Source: Phoronis australis
Lineage: Eukaryota; Phoronida; Phoronidae
Direction of reading: 5' to 3'
DNA: 62,000 bases
NCBI GenBank assembly: GCA_002633005.1
Contig: NMRA01000215.1
Span: 10,690-72,689 of the forward strand
A program made the translations under genes and the position numbers. Shown piece after piece: positions 23,101 to 55,642 of the stretch; the first letter of the stretch is position 1; each line of letters opens with the position of its first letter. Under the pieces are notes generated by a model. That model saw only the letters and a list, made by a program, of their open reading frames with translations. It searched no databases and had not been told where the DNA came from.

Positions 23101-26100
23101 ATAAAAATAAATCCAGTACTTAAGAATGTATAGTTTGACCCATATTCGATAAAGTTACTGTTGTAATTTTGCTGGATGTCTATTTTAGAAGCTGACATTC
23201 ATACTTTAATGCTTTACAGTTAAATCAAACAATGGCACTACACATTCTGTCGGCAGTCTGAGCTCCACATTGAGTAACATGGGTAATACAGGCTGGCGTG
23301 TTTCAGCTCAATTGTTCTAAAAATATCAATTCCGTTATACACATATATGCCCTTGTGCAGGTAAACATTGGTAGCAACCTCGCGGTCAACGTCGGATACC
23401 TCACATGGGACTACGAAGACGTTCGCCCATGGTCACAAACCAGTGAATTTAAAGGCATTGTCAGCTTAGCTGTCATTATGTTGGGTGGAGCGTTTGCAGC
23501 CCTGTATTTCGTGCGCAGGCGACGGCAGGTCACCACTCTTCAAAAACGTGGCAGGGCAAGGGCAAATGTTTACGAACTGGAAATGGGTGAGATGAAAGGC
23601 CACCAATGCGTCCAGTCTACATATTTTCTGCCGATTCTTCTTTTTCTGTAGTCCTCACAGGGGAAACTGAGTTACTCTGTAATAGACGTTGAGAGATGGT
23701 ACTTTTTTCAGGAATTGTTTAAAAGAAATTTTTTGGAGAGCTTTTGGGTTCCATGCCTCTTTAAGCACTGTCTCCAAACTGCTTTTACATGAGGGAAAAT
23801 AATGTCGGCGGAAAACAGTAATGGTATGATAACGTCCCCCCTATTTATGGGTGATTTGTAAACCGATGTGGATGGATTGAATATATTTGTCTGAATACAA
23901 TCACTTATGAAAGATAGCGCAAAAACACAAAATACAATTGAGAGTACAATGTTCATTTAGTTATGTTTATAACATGAATTGCATTATCAGCGCGAAATAT
24001 GTTTTACGATTGTGATACTGACGTGAAAGTGCAGTGAAGTTGAATTAAAAGATTTTTTCAGGTTTGATTCGATCAAGAAGCTTCAATGAGCTTCTACCGC
24101 TGCTGGATCCAGACCTAGTTTTTAAAATGGAGCAAGCTCTTATTGAACCTGATCGCTTAACTCTTGGACCAGTAGTTGGAAGTGGTAAGTGGTGTTGTCA
24201 GATTATTTCATTCATGACAAGGAGAGATAGAATGAGGCAGAGGGACTGGGAGGGATAGGAGGGACAGGGGAAGAGGGAGAGACTGGGACGTTGACAGAGA
24301 CGGACACAAAGGGAGAGACACAGGAGAGAAAGACGGACAGGGAGGGAGGAGGAGGGTAAGGACAGAGGGAGAGGGAGATACGGGGATGTCGCGGAGACGG
24401 AGACGAAGGAAGGGAGACGGTGAGGAAGACAAACATGGAGGGGAAAACGACAACGGGAGAGACGGGGACGTTGACGGATACGTAGACGAGGGAAGGGAGA
24501 CGGTGAGGAAAACAGGGAGGAAGGGAGAAGGACAGCGGGAATGGGAGAGACGGGGACGTTGACGGAGACAAGGGAAGAGAGGCGGGGAGAAGAAGAAGGA
24601 CCGGGAGAGAGACGGGGACGTTAAGAGAGACGGATAATAGGGGAAGGAGTCTGGGTTAAATGTGTGTATTTTTTCAACACTGTTTGTTGATTTTACAGTT
24701 ATTTTTCGTTTTAGAACAAAACTTGTTATGTGTTTATCCGTGCTCGGACAGGAGCCGCCTTCCCATCCTATTCATTAAACTCATAACAATAAAGAAACGA
24801 TATAGACCACTACTCTGGCTTGTACAGATTTTAGCTTCTTCTCATCAGGTCGAAATGACACTCTCTTTTGTATTGGCACACAATGAATTAGCTTCCTGAT
24901 TTTGATTGGAAAAACGAATAAAAATATGAATACATAATGTATTTTTATAATTCCTAACATTCTAATTCTATTGTATATTATTGTACTGTATTGGACTGTA
25001 TTGTATTTTATTCATTGGCAAGAAATATAAATCGGGTCTTGTGTGTTTAACAAATTATCATCATAAAGAAGAGCTGTATCTCCCTCTGCGTAGCTGTCTA
25101 AAATGAAAACCGAATACCTTTATAAAATTGGTCTCATAATAGGCCTTAATGAGATACGATTCTATTTCCGTTATCAACAAGAGCAGCAAAATCATCAGCG
25201 ACTCAAAAAAACGCTTTATTGGCGACTCAACCTTAAAATTGCGAGATTAAAAATAGCGCATTTGGCATGACTGTGTCTTGAATTGCCAACTCATTCGGTA
25301 CTTCAAGACCAGATAAGCTCGGTTATGTCGTTTTAAAAATCCTAAAGCGCTTTGGTTAAGAATTCAATGTTAACAACTAAACAGCGGCGAAATTCCGCTT
25401 GAAGTGTTCTTGATACGTCATTTAAGGACATTTTGGGAACGTATTACAAGGAAACCTCGCTAAAGAAGCAGACGGTGAAACGGAACATGCGACAAAAGTT
25501 GCCGTTAAAACACTGAAAGGTATCAGAAACCATTTCCTACGTAAGTCAATACTAGCATGTGTCATTTTTCTCAAAAGCTTTCGCAAAAGTAGTTGACTTT
25601 CCACAGTTCGTTAGAGCAGAGATTGTCTTAGAAAGAGATATGTCGAGTGCCAGAACACGTCACCACAGCACTATTGGTTCAGTCGTCCTTGCAAAAACGT
25701 GCAGGTTTTTTTGACTCAATGTCATTTTCTCTAGCCTTGGAAAGATCAGTTACAAAGTGAGTTTTTTTATAAATTATTGATCGTCCACAACATTTTTATC
25801 CAATAATGTCAAATGTATCAACTTTAGTAACGGAAACCGACTGTCATGAACGAACAACGTTGCGTCTCGGACACGACACAAATCTCACCAGATCTCGCTT
25901 TTCACGTACTTTGGTCAATGTGACTTGGTCATATGCATACCAATACAGACGAAGTGTTCTCTTGTGAGCGTAAATGATCAAAGATTTCTTTTTGTGTCTG
26001 AGTAGTAAGATAACATAAAGATAGTTGTTATTGTTCTGAAGCCGAACAAATTTTCCTTTCCAACATCTGAATTGAATCTTGGTAATTGTGCAAGTAAACT

Positions 26101-27800
26101 TTCATGAAAACGCGCTTATTTCTTCAAAACTCGGGCTGTGGATAATGAGTTCTACTTCAATCAGTTGTGTTCACGGAACTGTCAGTATTACTTAAGTTCA
26201 TTTCATGACGTCACAAAACGAGCAGGGCATGCGTATTGACGGTTGAAACAATTGAAAGGTATAATACTTAAATGTTTGATTTTCAATGATGTGCATTATC
26301 ATCTTTGATAAAATATTTTTTTCATATCATCATTTCTCAATTGTTCGAAAACGCCAATCGAAAGTCATTTTTTTTCTTGTGATAATTTAACGAAACTGGT
26401 ACCACATCACATCACCAGATGGCGCAATCAGAAAACAGGAAGGCTCGTACATTTTCTGTCAGTCGCATCCTTATTTATTTTTCTTTTAGGCAATGCAGGT
26501 AAACTTCTGGATTTATCGGTTTAAAAGCTCAAATTAAACAACTGCCTCCTTAAAAAGAGGAACGGTTTTTACCTCCCGTTGAATCCTAATTTGTATGGTC
26601 TGTGCACAGTGATAACCTTCCTGAATGTAAATTAGAGTTACACGTGATTGAAAAAGTCAGTCGGGTGACATTCACCATGGAACCTCGTTTATCATGTGGT
26701 TGTGGCAGGAACTTGGAGTTTAAATAGACGAGAAAATGTACTAGAAACGGGAATCTGTGCCTCTTTAAAGTAGTGGCTTCCATTCGTTGTACTTGCATTT
26801 AGGTGCCGTTGGGCTTGAGGATTTGAAAGCTTTTCTACAAGAGGCAACTTTAACTATAGAACTTTGCCACGAGAATGTCCTTTCCACAACTGGAGTTGCC
26901 GTGAAAGACGACACCCCTTATGCAGTCCTGCCTTTTATGGAAAATGGGGACCTAAAATCGTTCATCACTGATCCGCAAAACGTAATTATATGTTATACGT
27001 ACTTTTCGCATCTACCTAAGACTATTACGTCAGCTATCCACTTGCCATCAGTGTAAACATATTTTTCAAAGATACTGAGGTACTCAGATCTGCAAAACTA
27101 TTACCATATGATTCAGTGCGCGGGATTCCAGCTTATGTCACTGAATATAAATTATTGAAATGCTATATTTTAGGGTGTCTGAACAGTTTTTAATGGAATA
27201 TACCGTTCGTACATAAACATTTAAGATGAAACCACGTTATGTTTGGACATTGTGTGTTAGATCTTTTTCAGGTGTGGTTAAAGGCAAAAGATTTGATTGA
27301 GTTTGGTCTTCAGGTGGCAAAAGGAATGGAATACTTGGACAAACATAAATTTGTCCATCGTGACTTGGCTGCGCGAAACTGCATGTGAGTTCTATTGCGA
27401 AGTTAAATAAAAGAATTAAGGTCGAATAATAAATCACTTTGAAATATGAGATAACAAAAGTTTTTCGCAGCTTTTCCAAGGTACGAAAATCTTTTTGGCG
27501 ATCCGGAATTAATGAGATTCTTATCGCTAGGACATTTGCATTCTCAATACCGGTAAGTTCGAACCATTGGAGAGGTCTTTTCAACGGTGAATGGCTTTGC
27601 AATGTCGAAATATTTCCATTCCTGCAGTAGATATCAAAATTTTTCGTACGAAACGTTAAGGTTATCTAAAGCCTTATTCAGTGACTTTCATTCTAACTGG
27701 TATATCAAAAAACAGGGTAAGTCGACTAGTAAAAGTATACCCGGTATATACTCTGAAAGAAAAAGATCAGCTATTATAAAATGTTTCATATTTATGTGCC

Positions 27801-27850
<50 letters not shown>

Positions 27851-30800
27851 GTTACCACTTTTTAAGTCGATTCTAATGAAACAATTTTAAATGAGAAGTT
27901 CAAAGACACTATTAAGAATGATCGATCGCTCATTTAGCTTAGTGTGTTTTTATGCAAGGTATTTTTGTAAAAATAGCAGTCGTATTCGTCTATCCTATCG
28001 TACACAAAAACTAGGTGTTTAAAAGGACAATTCTAACAGCATTCTTGAAAATAATGAATAAATATTGAAATTGGAAGTTTCAGTGAAATTCACCGGGCCG
28101 TTATCGAGAACTCGAGTTCCTAGGTTCAAATTAAGTCGATCTGCCGAAGACCAGAAAAAGCGGAAACAGTCGCGAGCCTCCATAATCTGACGGTTATCGC
28201 TTAATTATTCGATGAAAACTTGTTTTGGTCAATATAATTTATACATGAATGAACCATGTTCGCTTTTTCAACGATCACTTGCAATGTCATCTGAATTTTC
28301 AGTGAGTAATTAACTTAATTATCACTAAAAAATTTAAATTTTGTGAATGTGCCGCGAGTCAATCTAGGTCAAGGCGGGTTCAGAAGTTAAGTAGGTCAAC
28401 AGTTCATTCTGATACACACCAAGTGCTGGTGAGACTGCTATCAAGAAACCAAGTACGAAATGGACAATAGAAATCGAGTCGGTGACTAAAGCGCGCCCTG
28501 AGCACAAGATCGAAACAGCGAAATGTCATATTACCGATCAAATAAATGAATTTGGGTAAGGGTTTATCTTTTTCATAACTGGCTGAGTTAGTGAACACGT
28601 CACAGAGGCGGTGTGGCGACTCGGACTCGGTGCATTCAAGCTCAATGGTCGCATACATGCAAGCGCAAAACTACCTCATGATCAAAGCTTCGTTTTCTGT
28701 AGCATCTTTCTATGCTACATACACCTCGTTTACTCAGTATTATGACGACTCGCTGAATAAAAGGATTGAGGGTATATATGGAACTGCTCGATGCCTGGTG
28801 GGATATTCGATTTGAGTGACAACCCTTTAAACTTTGACCTCGGATAAGTAGTAAACAAATTTCCATACGGTTGAAAGTGGTTCTCTCTACACGGTATAAA
28901 TTTCGTTTTTGAAGTTCCTGGAAAATGAAGATAAGGTATTTTGCTAGACATGTGTGAAATCTTGCAAAAACGTCCAATGTTTGAGAATAAGGTTTGAGAT
29001 ACCCTTAAGCGGAAGCTGAGATAAACATACGAAGTAATTTGCGTCTTTTATGGGAATGTCATCAGAAAATGAGAGTTGCGAAGCTACATGTATGTCTATG
29101 ATCAACGTTGCAAGCTCACAATTCAGACTTTTTAATTGCACGAAAAAACACCATGAAGTAGGATTTGAATACATTTGCGTTTCAGGGTTGACGAGTATCT
29201 TGTAGTCAAAGTTGCAGACTTTGGCCTATCTCGTGATGTATATGAAACGGAGTACTACAGTGTCAGCAGCGAACAGCGTCCCCTGCCGGTAAAGTGGATG
29301 GCATTGGAGAGTCTGACGTCGGGTGTTTTTACCACTAAAACCGACGTTGTAAGTACATTACCTGGACAATTTCAAAATATTTGATTCCCAATAAACAAGC
29401 ATAAACAGTACCTCATATTGCCGTAAACTTAGCCTGCGTTTGGAGCATCGAGAACTATAAAATTCATATTTAACTGAATATTGCAACCTCACCGTTGTCA
29501 ATTGGATCAAATATCGCGAAGTCATGATTTGACGTATTTCATTCGGTCCATGGTTTAATGTGTAATTAGGAACGCTAGCTCACTGCATTAAAAAGAGAAA
29601 CAAAAGGATGTGAACCAACCCAAAACATGAACCACCAACAATGGCCTTTAAACGTGGTGTTCAGGTGTTTTGTATTACACTATGAAAAACAACGCACTAA
29701 CTTCTCAGTAGTGTTCCAATATGTTTAGAAAAGCCTGCAATAGCATTTTAAACCGTTCTTTCAGTGGTCCTATGGTGTTTTGTTGTGGGAGCTGCTCACC
29801 AGAGGTGATAGTCCATATGCTGACGTCAGCAACTTTGAAATGAAGGATTACTTGTTTCAAGGGCGGCGTTTGTCGAAGCCTGCCTATGCACCGGCTTCCA
29901 TGTAAGAACCCTAAAACATTTTTATGAATAGTGAACCAGGGTCTACGTTTCCGTATCAGCTCTTGTCTCTAACAAACAATAATAGTCGACAAAGTATTCC
30001 CGCCCATGCTGTTGTCATCTGGATTGAAAACAAAGGGTTCTACCTCAAAACATGAATCAAAATAATAGTTTTCAGAGATAGCTCCGTCTGGGGAAATATT
30101 ACTTTGGGGTTTCAGTACTGCAGTATGCACTGTGATGTTAAGTAGTAGGGTTTTTCATATTGGCGCTCTCTAGAGTAGTGAGAGCACGAAAGTGACTTTC
30201 GATTGATCCCGACTTAGATTTGGCGAACAGAAACTCAATTTCTACATAGTGGTTCATTGATTTAAAAGCACGAGAATATATTCCACTGTTTGATCAGTAT
30301 AAGAACATTAATTTATCTCAGATTTTTTACACCGGCTGAGATCGAAATTCTCCCGCTTTATCAGCAGCAGCCACTGGTTTTGTCGCGGATACTTATTTGC
30401 AGTTGGAAATGCATGGAACATAATGTCCTTGTTCCTCCGTTGATATTTCATAAGGTTTGCCCCTTCACAAGGCATTAGCACATCCCACCTCACAGCAGTG
30501 GAAATTTGCCGGCACTATAATAGAAGAAAAGGGAATAAAACACTGTTTGTGCTATTAGGTTAAACTTCCCATCCGCATTAAATGGGATATGAAGGTGACG
30601 CCGAACGCCTGTCCACCAAAGACCTGATCGTCGTCTAACGTGATCGCGAATTTCAATATGGCGCGGCAATTTTGGAAGTCAGATATTGTATTTCTCGCCT
30701 TTATACATATTTGTCGCATCTGTGCACTGACTATAACTCTAATGATGATAATGACTAGCATCGAAACGTCGATATGAAGCACGACGTCTTGCTTTTATTA

Positions 30801-31253
30801 TTTAAGTTTTTCTGACCATCAGGCCAAGAATTGACATTTTCAATATTGCGCTCTGGTAGGAACGTAAGAGTGTAACATTCAGAATACCATGCACAACAGG
30901 GCGTTGGTTGCTAATAAGCGCCTTATTTGATAACTGACAGTGGAAAGGGCCGTTGGTCTTGTTCCGTCACCGATGATTGTTTTGTGAATGAATCTGCATG
31001 CTCGACGTATTTTGTACGATAACTGAGGATTCTTCCGCTACTACTATATAATTCCGGTATATAATGATATTAGCGCTTTCTTTTTGACAGATTTCAAATG
31101 ATGCTTCGATGTTGGCTTCAAGACCCAAATGAACGTCCCGACTTTAGTAGCATAGTTGAAACAGTGACGGAAGAATTGGACATGTTATCGCCTTACGAAG
31201 TCCCTAGGGAATGCCAAGTGGACGCTTATTTGACGCCACAGAGTATGAAGTAA
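11822..31253 (+). CDS. Receptor tyrosine kinase A, Met/Ron-like with IPT repeats
   Basis: Spliced gene for a single-pass receptor tyrosine kinase. A signal-peptide exon lies at 11822; from 18699 to the stop thirteen exons join with all phases closing and give 638 residues: the end of an IPT/TIG repeat, two further IPT-like repeats ([30 protein letters not shown]), a membrane span ([19 protein letters not shown]) followed by RRRR, a juxtamembrane segment and a full kinase. Kinase landmarks: GSGHFGNV loop, VAVKTLK lysine, the alpha-C glutamate in [16 protein letters not shown], the activation-loop pair [15 protein letters not shown] and [12 protein letters not shown]. The spacing and the DPDLV juxtamembrane motif resemble Met/Ron. 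The short tail has YEVP and YLTP, candidate SH2 sites of YxxP type. The protein between the signal peptide and 18699 was not resolved, so the ectodomain is incomplete. Paralogue of gene B immediately downstream. Ligand unknown. Confidence 0.88.
15104..15144 (+). CDS. Possible kinase A exon 2
   Basis: A 41-nt segment behind a strong pyrimidine tract and TTTTAG acceptor, ending CGG before GTACGT. It accepts phase 1 and leaves phase 0, reading [14 protein letters not shown]. Phase 0 is what the first IPT exon of gene B needs, so it would fit, but nothing in the peptide is diagnostic. Confidence 0.2.
16263..16319. repeat. (CT)n(AC)n microsatellite
   Basis: TCTCTCTCACTC followed by about 20 AC units; intronic to kinase A. 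Confidence 0.95.
16518..16775. mobile_element. Short inverted-repeat element, copy 1
   Basis: Ends CATGCGCGCACCCAGC and its inverse GCTGGGTGCGCGCATG, 258 bp, flanked on both sides by CCATA, a 5-bp target-site duplication. The interior has GC-rich palindromic ends and a sequence shared with the copies at 45359 and 53453. No coding capacity, so non-autonomous (MITE type). In an intron of kinase A. Confidence 0.85.
17505..18030 (+). repeat. Dispersed repeat family R, copy 1
   Basis: About 0.5 kb of AT-rich sequence also present in inverse orientation at 22372-22890 and in direct orientation at 54735-55270. Landmarks in order: TTTTCTGAAA, a GTGTTCATG-type block, AAATTTAGCAAAAA, AACGCTGT, TTTTCTAAA, AAAACAATTCCT, GATCAGCCAT and CCTACATAACCTT. 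No ends or target duplication located. Confidence 0.75.
18699..18875 (+). CDS. Kinase A exon: end of an IPT repeat
   Basis: Acceptor TTCTTTTTAAG (a second AG, at 18703-18704, keeps the same frame) and donor GTAAGT. Encodes CTTPPS and then [20 protein letters not shown], matching FFTPPAEK and FTYKSNPVISSIFPDEAYL of the corresponding B exon. Enters and leaves in phase 2, as in B. Confidence 0.75.
19640..19876. repeat. Long polypyrimidine tract
   Basis: About 235 bp almost entirely C/T on the + strand, ending at CTTTACAG in an intron of kinase A. The open frames through it are composition artefacts. It could form triplex DNA; that is inference from composition. Confidence 0.85.
20122..20184. 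repeat. Compound (ATC)n(AGC)n microsatellite
   Basis: About ten ATC units directly followed by eleven CAG units, within the intron before the exon at 20273. Confidence 0.95.
20273..20381 (+). CDS. Kinase A exon: IPT core strand
   Basis: ATAG acceptor, phase 2 to 0. Encodes [20 protein letters not shown], the Gly-Gly opening of an IPT repeat; the B equivalent reads GGISITVTGQSFD. Confidence 0.85.
20382..20865 (+). other. Kinase A intron with purine-rich stretch
   Basis: Contains a G/A-rich segment at about 20575-20745; minus-strand frames over it are composition artefacts. No repeat family identified. Confidence 0.5.
20866..21020 (+). CDS. Kinase A exon: IPT cysteine segment
   Basis: TTTCAG acceptor, donor GTAAGT, phase 0 to 2. 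Encodes [16 protein letters not shown] and [14 protein letters not shown], aligned with VDSSETMTCPTAHIP and TVVRFVLNGIDNF of B. Confidence 0.85.
21303..21411 (+). CDS. Kinase A exon: start of membrane-proximal IPT
   Basis: TTTTAACAG acceptor, phase 2 to 0. Encodes [15 protein letters not shown] and KETQTIDIE; the B exon has the same length class and ends REFIDIP. Confidence 0.85.
21911..22081 (+). CDS. Kinase A exon: membrane-proximal IPT
   Basis: 57 codons in phase 0, TTTTAACAG acceptor and GTGAGT donor. [18 protein letters not shown] and MIRCQPPLQ correspond to MKWENQTLVAIGNFSCNV and LITCKPPTE in B, and to the last IPT of Met-family receptors. Confidence 0.88.
22372..22890 (-). repeat. Dispersed repeat family R, copy 2 (inverted)
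   Basis: Reverse-complement relative of 17505-18030 within an intron of kinase A, starting at the ACATAGGACCCTAC end. With copy 1 it could form a 4.4-kb spaced hairpin in the primary transcript. Confidence 0.7.
23361..23586 (+). CDS. Kinase A exon: transmembrane segment
   Basis: Phase 0 to 1, donor GTGAGA. Encodes about 30 extracellular residues, the membrane span [19 protein letters not shown], the stop-transfer FVRRRRQ, and the start of the juxtamembrane region with VYELEM. Confidence 0.9.
24062..24184 (+). CDS. Kinase A exon: juxtamembrane and start of glycine loop
   Basis: TTTTTTCAG acceptor, phase 1 to 1. [18 protein letters not shown] is followed by [10 protein letters not shown], the first half of the ATP-binding loop. 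Confidence 0.9.
24213..24650. repeat. Purine-rich degenerate tandem repeat
   Basis: About 440 bp of G/A-rich sequence with recurring GGGAGAGACGGGGACGTTGA. Two minus-strand proline/serine frames cross it and are artefacts. Lies just after a kinase A donor. Confidence 0.85.
25095..25405. repeat. Dispersed MITE-like repeat S, copy 1
   Basis: Shares ATAAAATTGGTCTCATAATA, a TTTCCGTTA/TTTCCTTTA block, GACTCAAAAA and an end GCGAAATTCCGCTT with 57380-57685. It ends about 20 bp before the kinase exon at 25427. Confidence 0.6.
25427..25519 (+). CDS. Kinase A exon: glycine loop and VAVK
   Basis: Acceptor ATTTAAG, phase 1 to 1. [18 protein letters not shown] then [10 protein letters not shown], which contains the ATP-anchoring lysine. 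Confidence 0.88.
25520..26802 (+). other. Kinase A intron, nothing recognised
   Basis: 1.3 kb between the VAVK exon and the alpha-C exon; no repeat family, RNA gene or other exon seen. Confidence 0.5.
26803..26981 (+). CDS. Kinase A exon: alpha-C helix and hinge
   Basis: Phase 1 to 0, TGCATTTAG acceptor. [15 protein letters not shown] contains the alpha-C glutamate; [15 protein letters not shown] is the hinge and alpha-D, matching VVLPYM-GDL of the Met family. Confidence 0.9.
27272..27384 (+). CDS. Kinase A exon: alpha-E helix and catalytic loop
   Basis: [16 protein letters not shown] then [12 protein letters not shown], the catalytic loop; phase 0 to 2, donor GTGAGT. Confidence 0.95.
27385..29185 (+). 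other. Kinase A intron with (ATT)n
   Basis: 1.8 kb. An (ATT)n microsatellite at 27800-27850 is the only structured element; short open frames are not supported. Confidence 0.6.
27800..27850. repeat. (ATT)n microsatellite
   Basis: About sixteen uninterrupted ATT units. Confidence 0.95.
29186..29348 (+). CDS. Kinase A exon: DFG and activation loop
   Basis: [20 protein letters not shown] and [13 protein letters not shown], the two adjacent activation-loop tyrosines and the tyrosine-kinase P+1 motif are intact. Phase 2 to 0. Confidence 0.95.
29765..29901 (+). CDS. Kinase A exon: alpha-F region
   Basis: [20 protein letters not shown] followed by GRRLSKPAY; phase 0 to 2. Confidence 0.95.
29902..31090 (+). 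other. Kinase A last intron, nothing recognised
   Basis: 1.2 kb with no repeat family or exon identified; short minus-strand frames have no resemblance. Confidence 0.5.
31091..31253 (+). CDS. Kinase A last exon: C-lobe end and tail
   Basis: [16 protein letters not shown] closes the kinase; the tail has [20 protein letters not shown] and then TAA. Two YxxP sites are the only tail tyrosines. Confidence 0.92.
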
Positions 31254-31387
31254 AAGGGAAAGCACAGAACGCTTTCACCATTTGTTCTCAATTACGATCC
31301 TAACGGCTTGCAGCGCAAACACCACTTTATGGTTTACTTGCATTTACCTAGACCTTAATCGTCTTTTTAAACATCACCTAAATTTTT

Positions 31388-31393
31388 AATAAA
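31388..31393 (+). terminator. Polyadenylation signal of kinase A
   Basis: AATAAA 135 bp after the stop codon. Gene B's ATG is only about 400 bp further on. Confidence 0.7.
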
Positions 31394-31797
31394 TATATTG
31401 GTGCTTTTCACAAAAGCTTTTTTGGTGTTTATTGGACATGGGCATAAGTCTGCTCTTTCGTTGGGTGTGGTAGGTTTCTGGTATAAACAACGAAAACTGT
31501 ATTTTTGTTATTTATCAATAGAGAATGTCAAATATTTAAAAATATAAGCGCAAATCATGTTAATACGTCGCCTTTGTTTTATTGTTTTCGTTCTTGAAAT
31601 AGTTGCCACAGCAGCAAAACTATTTTTATCTCTAATATATATTGAAAATATCTCCATTCTTGCAATATCTGCGTTGATAATGTTCTCACGGAAACTTGAC
31701 ATTCAACGTCAAGGTTGCTATCGCTTACTAAAACCAAACGCGTCAGCAGCAGTGACTGCTCTGTTGAGAAGTGAAGTCGGTCTTTTGAAGGTGAACT

Positions 31798-55504
<23,707 letters not shown>

Positions 55505-55636
55505 TCGACTTGATAAGTGTCGTATCTGAAGCCCAATGTTTTTGCTCATTAAGCACTCAGAAATATGCCGCTTGATAGTGACAAAACGCCTGTTTAATTT
55601 ACTTGCTAAGGGACCCTAAATTATGAAAAAAACTAC

Positions 55637-55642
55637 AATAAA
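55637..55642 (+). terminator. Polyadenylation signal of kinase B
   Basis: AATAAA 133 bp after the stop codon, close to the spacing seen in gene A. Confidence 0.65.

Noticed and set aside
24208-24571. Two proline/serine-rich minus-strand frames
   Set aside because: Pure composition effect of the purine-rich tract.
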